Source: Azolla pinnata (taxonomy: Eukaryota; Streptophyta; Polypodiopsida; Salviniales; Salviniaceae). Taken from it: a stretch of 36,402 nucleotides of DNA. Numbering within the stretch: position 1 is the stretch's first letter; every line of letters begins with the position of its first letter. The notes below the pieces were generated by a model. It was not told the DNA's origin. It ran no database searches and saw only the letters and a list, made by a program, of their open reading frames with translations. The stretch is taken from contig JBBBWG010033274.1 of the NCBI GenBank assembly GCA_037176905.1, positions 2,347 through 38,748 of the forward strand, written 5' to 3'. Positions 21,530-36,402 of the stretch are shown one piece after another. Position numbers and translations under genes: made by a program.

Positions 21530-22260
21530 CGTTGATGGATGGATGGATGCATGCATGCATGCATGTTTGGATGCTACCAGATGGATGGATGGATGCATGC
21601 GTGCATGCATGTTTGGATGGATGCATGCGTGCATGCATGTTTGGATGATGCCAGATGGATGGATGGATGCATGCATGCATGTCTGGATGATGCCAGATGG
21701 ATGGATGTATGCATGCGTGCATGCATGTTTGGATGATGCCAAATGGATGGATGCATGAGTGCGTGCATGTCTGGATGATGATAGATGGATGGATGTATGC
21801 ATGCGTGCATGCATGTTTGGATGATGCCAGATGGATGGATGGATGCATGCGTGCGTGCATGCATGTCTGGATGATGCCTGATGGATGGATGTATGCGTGC
21901 GTGCATGCATGTCTGGATGATACTAGATGGATGGATGTATGCATGCGTGCACATGCACGTCGTGATGACGGATGGACGGATGCATGCGCGTTTGGATGAC
22001 GGATGGATGCATGCACGCACGCATGGATTGATGGATGCATGCATGCACGCACGCATGGATTGATGGATGCATGCATGCACGCACGCATGGATTGATGGGT
22101 GCATGCATGCACGCACGCATGGATTGATGGGTGCATGCATGCACGCACACGCACGCATGGATTGATGGGTGCATGCATGCACGCACGCATGGATTGATGG
22201 GTGCATGCATGCATGCAGGCATGGATTGATGGGTGCATGCATGGATGTATGCATGCGATG
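21530..22260. repeat. CATG/GGATG-rich minisatellite, two sub-arrays
   Basis: The left part (about 21530-21995) repeats ATGGATGGATGNATGCRTGC with ATGTYTGGATGATGCCAGATG, the unit being 40-65 bases. The right part (about 21996-22260) repeats a near-exact 32-base unit around GCACGCACGCATGGATTGATG, with starts of TGGATTG at 22024, 22056, 22088, 22120, 22158, 22190 and 22222. The sequence holds dozens of palindromic CATG and GCATGC words and is open in several frames on both strands (His/Ala/Cys/Met-rich translations), which I do not count as proteins. It ends right at the MFP leader. Confidence 0.94.
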
Positions 22261-22262
22261 CC

Positions 22263-22398
22263 ATGGGAAGTAGCCGAATTCGAGTGTCTCTTCCCCAACA
22301 GACTCTCTTTCCTTCTGCAACTCCGAAGATTCCTCAGAAGATTGTTGAAGATATAGCTCCTTCCTTCGCACTCAGAAGAGCAATCCATCGGGGCAACC

Positions 22399-22424
<26 letters not shown>
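22263..22424 (+). other. Upstream ORF overlapping the MFP start codon
   Basis: ATG 22263 in the strong context GCCATGG opens 53 codons ending at TAG 22422-22424, in a different frame from the MFP start at 22399 and overlapping it. If transcription starts before 22263, ribosomes using this ATG would bypass the MFP start. If the transcription start lies between 22263 and 22399 the uORF is not present in the mRNA. Confidence 0.4.
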
Positions 22425-29138
<6,714 letters not shown>

Positions 29139-30325
29139 ATTGAAGGTTATGTGGATTCGTTGTTAAAAGTCAGTGAATCTATAGCTTCTCTCCCTTTAAG
29201 AAGATAGCTTATAAATATAAAAATCACTTTCTGTACAATCTCTATCTTGGCATGATTAAGCATTAAAGCTTTTAATGCTGTGGATATGCTGCCCAGAATT
29301 GACGGTCTACCTGTTGCATGATATAAGAAGATATTTCTTAACTTTGAGAATTTTGTGACTCATATGTGTGATGTATGGCATAGTTTGCCGCAACTGTGTT
29401 AATTACACAGTTACTCTGTTATGTTTTTCCTCGATTTGTGCATGTCATGTATGCTGTGCTTCTCTGGATGCAACTCTAATATCCAAATATAGCGGCTCTT
29501 ATTTACAAAAATGAACATCAAGAAAACCTCAAAATCAGCACCGTGTGTGACAAAGATTAAGGCAGCATCAAAGTCTGGTATTACTAACACTGGATCTTGC
29601 CCAGTACCTGAATGGACCAAGTTGCTGGAAAGGTACACTTGTTGCATAAACTGAGGTAACAGGATCAACTAGCTATCACGCTTTTTATATATGTATCCTT
29701 GAAACTGATGTTGGTGAGCAGAGTACTTTTTGCTCATGTTGAAATTCTTTTGATTTTGGATAGATGTGGACCAGTATGAGGTTGCTTTCTCCTCGTGCTG
29801 ATTCTGATTTCCGGCAAGTATAGTAGAGTTTCTTTCCGCATGCATTTGGTAATCAATGGCCTGTGGATTTGTTAGTTATGTTGACAGTGAAAGGGCTGTA
29901 CAACTGTGGAAGAAGGTATATGGGAAACAAAGCTCTCTGGCGATCAAAACCCTCCCGGAAACACCCTAAACCCTGGAACAGATGGCTTTTAAGCAAAAAT
30001 ATCAGAATTTGGATGGTAGTCACAAGATGGCAAATTGTGTACCCGTTGATGCGGCTGATCACAGTGTTCTGTGTTTCTTTGCCTTGGATACAGACAAGAC
30101 AGATGTGCAGAGTGCGCGTGAAGAAGAATAACTGTCACTGGCCAGAGAAAGAGAGAGAGAGAGACAGACAGAGGGAGCCCAACAGAGAACAGAGAGGAGC
30201 ATCTAGAGAATCCGCACACATTGGCGCTGTGATGATGACAAAATATCTGGAAGAAATCAGTTTGTGTGTTATGATGGCCAAAGTCAACTTGTACATCAGG
30301 GAGGCATTGCAACATGTCAAAGGTT
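29139..30325. other. 3' flank of MFP and intergenic space
   Basis: Probable 3' UTR followed by unassigned sequence. A GA-rich run lies at about 30145-30175. Open frames on both strands at 29863-30366 overlap one another and match nothing I know. Confidence 0.45.
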
Positions 30326-30510
30326 AGAGAAGAGAGGCGCCACCTAGCTATGGAAAGCTTCTTCAAGGGCTGTGTCTAGGCAAAGGAATCATCATCAGGG
30401 AGGGCAGCAAGCTGTCAAAAGGCGAGAGAGAAGAGAGGCTCCGCCTAGCTATGGAAAGCTTCAAGAGCAGAGTCTAGGCAAAGGAATCATCATCAGATCA
30501 GGGAGGGCAG
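30326..30510. repeat. Tandem duplication of an 82-84 base unit
   Basis: Copy A is 30326-30407 and copy B is 30427-30510. Shared parts include AGAGAAGAGAGGC, CCTAGCTATGGAAAGCTTC, GTCTAGGCAAAGGAATCATC and GGGAGGGCAG. In copy B, GCCTAG and CTAGGC flank about 26 bases as a perfect 6-base inverted repeat; copy A keeps 5 bases of it. Confidence 0.88.
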
Positions 30511-31560
30511 ATCTGGAACTGGGATCAGGAAACATGTGGACTCTTGGAGCCCTTTTTCCCTCCCTCCGAGATTCAAATCTATATGAGAGTGGAGCCCAAG
30601 CTTTGTCTTCTGTATGCCATGTCCAGAATTAAGGTCAGAATCTGAGCCCAAACCCCACATTCTCTGTTTTTTCCGTCTCTTGGGATCGTCTTCTTGTTCT
30701 AAGAGCTTATCCATCTACATCATACATAGCAGTTTATTTCATGCATTCATTCATTCAATCCACACAAATAAGCCAAAACTAGCCTCGTAGAGGGGGCTCC
30801 AATGAAAGCTAGGAAGTAGGTCTGTGTCTGTGTAGGTCTCATCAGTGTGAAAACTGGTTGGCTCTATCAAGCTTCTGCTGCAGGAAAAGGAAAAGGGAGA
30901 AAGAAGAAAAAAAGAGTAGAGGGAGGAAGAAGAAGAAGAAGAAGAAGAACAGAGGAAAGACCAAAAAGAAAAAAAAAAGGACTGCTGAAATGTGTCAGAA
31001 TTGTAGACTGGCTTTCACTGTGTATGTCTCTAGCTCTCTCTGTTTCTCTTTATTATTGTATACAATCCTGTCAGAAACCCTAGATACCTAAATCCTCCCC
31101 CACCTAATGCTCTGCTTGAGAGCTGAGCAGCTCAAGAGAATATACATGCATTGCATGCATGCCCACATGATACATGCATAGCTACAGCATGGTAACAAAA
31201 TCTCCCTTCTAGATATGAGAGAGAGAGAAGATGATGATGGTGGTCATGCTTCTTTCTTGTTCAACCAGCACACAGTCCATACACAGTCCATACACATACA
31301 TGATCAGCCTAGCTACATATAAAACCCACTCTATATGTGGATATAGGTCATGAGCATACATTCATGCATGCATTGCACGCTACACATCCATGTTATACAC
31401 ACATATGCACGCATGCTGCAATGCCTGTTATACACGCATGGGAAAGGGATAGCAAGAGAGTTAAGAATGTGTGTAGTAGTAGTAGTAGTAGTGGGTTGGT
31501 GTGAGATGTTGAGCACAGTGACAAGGAATCCATCCCTTGGGCCCTCTCGCTCTCGCTATC
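30511..31560. other. Intergenic, simple-sequence rich
   Basis: Contains a GAA-rich run (about 30895-30985), a small hairpin CTTGA/GCT...AGCTCAAG at about 31116-31135, CATGCA words (31140-31175, 31360-31430) and a (TAG)n run at about 31473-31492. No recognisable gene or known microRNA precursor was found by eye. Confidence 0.45.
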
Positions 31561-31565
31561 TCTCA

Positions 31566-31689
31566 TTAAATAGGGCCAACATTCCCCCCCCCTTTGAATC
31601 TTTGATCAACAAAGAAACAAAGAGAGGAAGAAGGAACTAAAGGGAAGAAGGAGGTAGAAGAGGAAGAAGGTAGAAGAAGAAGATAAAAA
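31566..31689 (+). other. Possible non-coding first exon with TATA-like site and strong donor
   Basis: ATTAAATAGG at about 31566 resembles a TATA box. About 30 bases later begins a purine-rich leader (AAAGAGAGGAAGAAGG) that ends at AAAAAG/GTATGT (donor at 31690), a strong plant splice donor. No ATG-initiated frame of note precedes the donor. It could be a leader exon or a non-coding RNA exon. I found no partner exon. Confidence 0.25.
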
Positions 31690-31940
31690 GGTATGTGTAC
31701 TTTGTGCTTCCTCTTTCTTTACACCATGTCTCCATTCTGCATCACATCCTCTTCCTTCTTTCTTCCTTCTCTCTTTCATACATCTTTCAACACAATACAC
31801 CATTCATTTTCATTCATGGCCTGGCCTGACACACACAATGCTATGGTATGTAGTAACTTTTGCAATTACTTCCATCTCGTGTTAAAAGCACACTTACTCA
31901 CTTGCCTAACACACACCCACAAGACATAAAGATGATGAAG

Positions 31941-31973
<33 letters not shown>

Positions 31974-32297
31974 TTGTGTTCGTAATAAACCGCTTTCAAG
32001 AAGAAGAGCACGGGCAATGGAGTTAGCAACAGGAAGGGGAGTTCATTCTCTTCTGTTTTTTGGGCTGTGTTTCTCGTGGGCTGTGAAAGAAGAAGAGACG
32101 ACAATTAATGAAGCGCATCAACACGAGGGAAGCAAGAAGAAATGCCCCCCCCCTCCCCAAAATTTGTGTACTAACTAATCTTGATTCTTGTTATGATCTC
32201 TTCTCCCTCTCTCATGCCTCATCTCATGATGGATGGATGGGATGGATGGATGTGACGCGTCACTCCATGACAAACACGACGATGATGGTGGTGGCGG

Positions 32298-32328
<31 letters not shown>

Positions 32329-32429
32329 GGTGGTGGTGATTTGAGAAGTGATCTGATTGCAGAGTGTCATTTCATCTCTCAGTGTTGTTTAAGGAGGGTC
32401 TGTAGTAGTAGAGGAAAAACAGAGAAGAA

Positions 32430-32461
<32 letters not shown>

Positions 32462-33900
32462 AGAAGAAAGTGTGTGTGTGTGCGACTGACATGTGTGTGT
32501 GTGTGTGTGTGTGTTTGAAAACAAGATCATTCATCCATTAATGACACCAACGGCTAGTTCCCAATTCAAATTCAAACTTTGGTTTCACATTTGTGTCGGT
32601 CGGTCGGTCGGTCGGTCGGTCGGTCGGTCAGTGTATCCACCACCGCGTAGCGTACTCTTCCGTTCTTACTCACTTTTTGCTGTATCTCCCCTTTGTCGAA
32701 GACAAGTTGAAAAAACCCGTACGAAGAACAGAGCCTGAGCTGGTTTTGTGCATTTCGCTTCGCAGTCCGAGAGAGCAACTGCAGATATGGTGAAAGGCGC
32801 GGGTTTGCCGAACTGCTGATAATCCCCGCCTCGAGTTCGAGCCGGTGGTATCTGGTGGGCGGCCGATTCCGCTTCCGATTCCCGATTGTCGTTAAGCATT
32901 GTTGTCGGGGGGGGAATGATGGCGATCCATTCCGTTCGACAAAGCGCATTTTGAATTCAATGTGGCAGCCCGTTCGTTCATCATTGGGCTCGCCTGGTGC
33001 TTGCTACTGGTTGCTTCCAGCTAAAATTGTACACACACATGCATGCATACATCCACACATCTATATAGCATAGACTACACATATACACTATAATCTATAA
33101 GAGCAAAGAGAGCAAGAGCAAGAGCAAGAGCAAGAGCAGGAGATTCCCTGCATTTTTCATTCACGTGCCATAAAAGCTAAGTTTAGAAGGAAGGAGGAGA
33201 TCATAAGTTGTTGGCTGATTTGAATGCAGAAAACCGAGCTCGAGTAATGTAGAGGGCAGCTGATGAATGAATGAATGAAGGATCAAAGCACCATCCTTCC
33301 CCCCCATCATTTAACTCCTGAAAGCTACATGTAACACAAAGCCCACTAACCGGAGAATACAAGGCATCTCATCTGCCATAGATGCATGCATGCATGCACG
33401 GTGGGCAATTTTCCTCTTGAATGGTTAGTTAAGCTTGCTTGTATTGTTTTAATATATGCGTTTAATCCTTTCGTTGTTTCTCTCACATTTTGCTTGGGTT
33501 TTCGAGAAGCTGGTTTAGTAGCTTTGCGGATTGCCCTCTCTTGTTACGACTGTCTGTCGATGAGCAATTCTATAAGATTGGTAGGACGAAACTCCGAGCT
33601 GAGCTGGGGACAGCTTGCAAAACACAAATGTTTGTAGGGAGCCAACCATCTATGAATCGTTGGGGCACCAGATAACACCCGAGGTAAAGGAAAGCCATGA
33701 AAAGGTTCATCAGATATTTCGCATGGGAGATGCGCAAAGCCTCATCCACTGGCAATTCTTGTCTAATCACGGTATCGAATCATCGACGAAGTGTCTTCCA
33801 AAAGCCTCGTCAGTGCAACGACAATACATTTTCATATGTATTCCGGGAGGTTGGCGGAGCTAATCACAGTCAATCTGTGTGGAATCGAAACGGCACACGA
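31690..33900. repeat. Intergenic with many microsatellites
   Basis: Runs seen are (GAA)n at about 31936-31971, GGAT at about 32228-32252, (GAT)n at about 32280-32335, (GAA)n at about 32424-32468, (GT)n at about 32469-32514, (CGGT)n at about 32598-32630 and (GAGCAA)n at about 33112-33138. Between them I see no gene on either strand. The frames at 33386-33863 lack recognisable domains. Confidence 0.65.
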
Positions 33901-33901
33901 G

Positions 33902-34154
33902 CTGCTTCGATCCTAGGTTCACTACTAACCCGCTTTGGTTCACAAAAGCTCTGATACATGTAAAAAAAATATATATATATATATATACATACGCAGTTTG
34001 CATAATGTGGCTTCCTTGCCTGGCTGATATACTGCTTCGATCCTAGGTTCACTACTAACCCGCTTTGGTTCACAAAAGCTCTGATACATGTAATATATAT
34101 ATATATACACATACACAGTTTGCATAATGTGGCTTCCTTGCCTGGCTGATATAC
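33902..34154. repeat. Recent tandem duplication, period 130
   Basis: Copy 1 (33902-34031) and copy 2 (34032-34154) are almost identical, from CTGCTTCGATCCTAGG to TTGCCTGGCTGATATA. They differ mainly in the length of an internal A/(AT)n tract and one or two bases near it, so the event is young. Confidence 0.95.
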
Positions 34155-34333
34155 GGATAAAAAAGCCTGCGGTTACTGTAAAGCCCTTTCGCCCGATCGA
34201 AGCAATGATCGATGCATCATCTGCAGTACTACTAGAGTTGCTTTGCAGTAGTCTGTGTAAGGTGACACAACCCACTGAACCGAGCTGCCCTTGTGCCAGA
34301 TAGAAAGACGCAGTTGATCGGATCGGATCGGAT

Positions 34334-34355
34334 TAGGGTTTAGGGTTTAGGGTTT
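34334..34355. repeat. Short interstitial telomere-like repeat
   Basis: Three TTAGGGT-register units (plant heptamer TTTAGGG) lie in a row, ending in GGGTTTTGG. Such short runs are also common as telo-box motifs in plant 5' flanks. Confidence 0.8.
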
Positions 34356-35450
34356 TGGAGGCCCACGAAAGATGCATCCCGGCCTTTAAAACGATGAACA
34401 AGCCGTTTTGTCGAGAACAGGATTGGAAAAGAGGGGAGAAAATGCGGCTAACGAATTTGTTAGTTGCATTTTTTAAGACCTATTAAAGCTAGAAATTACA
34501 GAGTAAAGCTCAATTTTGTGTGTCACTCTTAAGAAAATCAAACATCCAAGCTAATTCCCACTATTAGATAGATATTTTTATCCCCTTCAGCTGCTTCTTA
34601 AATTGCTTCTTCTCGCTAATCGATTCTATCCTTCTCTTACACTATCTAGCTTCCATTTAGTGTCTTCTCATGTCCCAATCTTTCCTACTCCTATTTACTA
34701 ATCGTTTCCCACATTGTATGTAGCGCAGTTCAGCGATCAGCGATTCCGTTGCTGTATTCGAATTGAACGGATGTCAGTAGCTGTCGATTAACGGATGTCA
34801 GCCTGGATCGGGCGTTAATGTCTAGCGGCGGAGATTAAAAGAGAAAAAAAACGAGGGCGTTAATCTCACAATGTTCTAACTTTAGGAGGCGGTTTAAAAG
34901 CGTGATTAACAAAATTTTGGGCAAATTTTCGCCTTCGAGAGGAAGAAAAAAAGAGGAAGGAAATCAAAAAGGGAAAATTACAAAAAGAACGGCTAACAAA
35001 ATTATAAATTACATTTCAACGCCTACCCAGACTAGAAATTACAGATTAACGCCTAGTTTTAAAGATTAACGCGCAATTAAGTAGCGGCGAATGCAATTGA
35101 CACGAAATTAGATCGTCGATTAAGGCTTGGCCGCTTGATTAAGACCAAATCGACGTGTTAATCAATGGATTAGATTCGAAAATGAGTAACTCTGGTCAGC
35201 CGAATGTAGTAACGGAATCGATCGGGACCGAGCAGAGCGAAGCGGTTCCGAATAAAATCGACACTATAGCGGAATCGACTGGGTGCCGAGTTTCAGCGGA
35301 AGATAAGATCAGGCGTTAATTTGTAATCTCAGGAGGCTTTAAAACGTGATCGATAATTGTTTTATGTTTTTTTGTGGTAATTCTCTCAATCAAAAAGACT
35401 TATATAAGGTTTTGTTGTTTGTTGGCGGAGGTGGGAATCGAACTCGGGTT
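34356..35450. other. Intergenic, no gene recognised
   Basis: The AT-rich sequence recurrently contains GATTAACG/CGTTAATC words (34790-35320), but not in a regular array. At about 35428-35450 the minus strand reads GAACCCGAGTTCGATTCCC, a good tRNA-type B box without an A box, perhaps a SINE remnant. Confidence 0.4.
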
Positions 35451-35454
35451 CATG

Positions 35455-35800
35455 TCTTCTTCTTCTTCTTCTTCTTCTTCTTCTTCTTCTTCGTCCTCTT
35501 TTCTTCTGACAGAAAAGACTCTGTGTTTTCTTTCACAAAACAGAAAGGAACAGAGAAATCACAGAGAAAGCACATATATATACCCTGCCATCGCTGCTCC
35601 GTTCTCCTTTCTCCTCCCTCCCCTTCTTCTTCTTCTGCCGCTGCCATCGCCAGTTGCTTTGCTGTGTACCTTCCTTTTTTCTCCTCACGCCATTTCGCCT
35701 TCCTTCTGATCTTCATGATCCCTTTTCCCTGCCAAGAAAACGAATCTCTCTCTCTCTCTCTCTCTCTCTCCCTTGTTCTCGTTCTCTCTCTCTCTCGTTC
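35455..35800. repeat. (CTT)n and (CT)n microsatellites
   Basis: A (CTT)n run of about 38 bases starts at 35455. A (CT)n run lies at about 35745-35770, with a shorter one at 35782-35795. Both lie upstream of the TATA box at 36020, where pyrimidine tracts are common in plant promoters. Confidence 0.9.
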
Positions 35801-36019
35801 TCTGTTTTCCCTCCCTTGAGAGTTTAATTCCTGCTCTACTGCTGCGCAAAGCAAGACACAAGCTGCTGCAGAAACACAGACGGCGGTGGCAGAAAGGAGA
35901 CGCAGAGGCGAAGTCACAGAAGACAGAGAAAGAATTGCAGAGAGAGGGAGAGAGAGAGAGATCAGAGAGATCAGAGAGATCAGGGAGATCAGAGAAGGAG
36001 GGGAGAAGCTGGGGAGATG

Positions 36020-36027
36020 TATAAATA
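36020..36027 (+). promoter_or_regulatory. TATA box of a gene at the right edge
   Basis: A canonical TATAAATA in GC-rich surroundings, after a GA-rich tract (35935-36000). It predicts transcription starting near 36050 and reading rightward out of the window. Confidence 0.5.
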
Positions 36028-36049
36028 CGCCATAGCCGCCCGGCGCAGA

Positions 36050-36402
36050 GGAGGGAGGGGCCTTCCGGCCCTTCCACCATCGCGCTTTTGAAAACAGATC
36101 GATGATTCAGCAGCTACATTTGAACAGGATCCAATCCAGCGCGGAAGTACAAGCGAATGTCTCTGCTGCTGCTGAATCCGATCAGCTCCCCATTTTCGGT
36201 TCGTAGATTGCGCTCCTTCTGCTGCTGCTGCTGAAGCTTTTCTCTGCTTCGATTTGATCCCTCTCTCTGCCATGGGCAGCAGCTGCAGCTCGTTGGATCC
36301 ATATACCCACATCGCCGATTCAATCCGGCATTGCGCTAGGCCCTAAAGTGCCGGAGAAGAAAGAATCGCCGTGTACTATTGCGCATGACGATGATGACGA
36401 TG
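36050..36402 (+). other. Probable 5' leader with three short upstream ORFs
   Basis: After the TATA box come three short ATG frames: 36102-36206 (34 residues), 36157-36234 (25 residues, with a Cys run from CTG/TGC repeats) and 36272-36346 (24 residues, starting MGSSCSSLDPY). None continues into a long frame, and no donor precedes their stops. The main coding start, if any, lies beyond the window or after a spliced leader. Confidence 0.35.

Noticed and set aside
30326-30510. Considered as a known microRNA precursor (miR396- or miR319-like words)
   Set aside because: No exact mature sequence and no long foldback. Only short partial resemblance such as AAAGCTTC.
30858-31091. Lys/Arg-rich frame
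   Set aside because: Driven by a GAA/AAG simple repeat, with no domain or splice support.

Overview
This window is nuclear DNA of a land plant. It contains a very-long-chain 3-ketoacyl-CoA synthase, a G-type lectin receptor kinase, plant-style short GT-AG introns, a peroxisomal multifunctional beta-oxidation protein with a PTS1-like tail, and TTTAGGG-type telomere-like heptamers. I cannot fix the species. The many microsatellites and minisatellites and the sequence style make a non-flowering plant possible, but that is a guess. I recognise no retrovirus-like or other virus-like element, no CRISPR array and no confident tRNA or rRNA.

Layout from left to right. Positions 1-3816 hold no recognisable gene, only microsatellites, a GACATTTGGCCCC minisatellite and a CATGCA-rich stretch, ending in the probable leader of the first gene. 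3817-5382 (+) is an intronless KCS whose active-site His position carries Tyr. 7270-9675 (+) is an intronless RING E3 ligase of the RMA/RNF5 type, with a long N-terminal region that includes an 11-residue repeat. 12447-15266 (+) is a G-type lectin S-receptor-like kinase with one 118-base intron and two apparent frameshifts. Its promoter and signal-peptide region exists as a tandem duplicate just upstream. 16746-19877 (-) is TAF11 in four exons, of which only the acidic first exon forms a long open frame. 22399-29138 (+) is an 18-exon MFP2/AIM1-type multifunctional protein. 29139-36402 has no gene I can identify, but it holds duplications, microsatellites, a possible non-coding exon ending at 31689, and at the right edge a TATA box with a leader rich in short upstream ORFs. 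That leader probably belongs to a gene lying beyond the window.

The genes do not form a pathway unit. KCS elongates acyl-CoAs at the ER and the MFP degrades them in the peroxisome, so they share acyl-CoA chemistry but run in opposite directions. TAF11 and the MFP are divergently transcribed, about 2.5 kb apart, and two distinct tandem-repeat arrays fill much of the space between them. One array starts 57 bases from the TAF11 ATG and the other ends within a few bases of the MFP leader.

The strongest leads are the KCS His-to-Tyr change (every other FAE1 landmark residue aligns at a constant offset of 25), the 11-residue Arg/Ser repeat in the RING protein, the duplicated 5' end and frameshifts of the receptor kinase, and the overlapping upstream ORF on the MFP gene.
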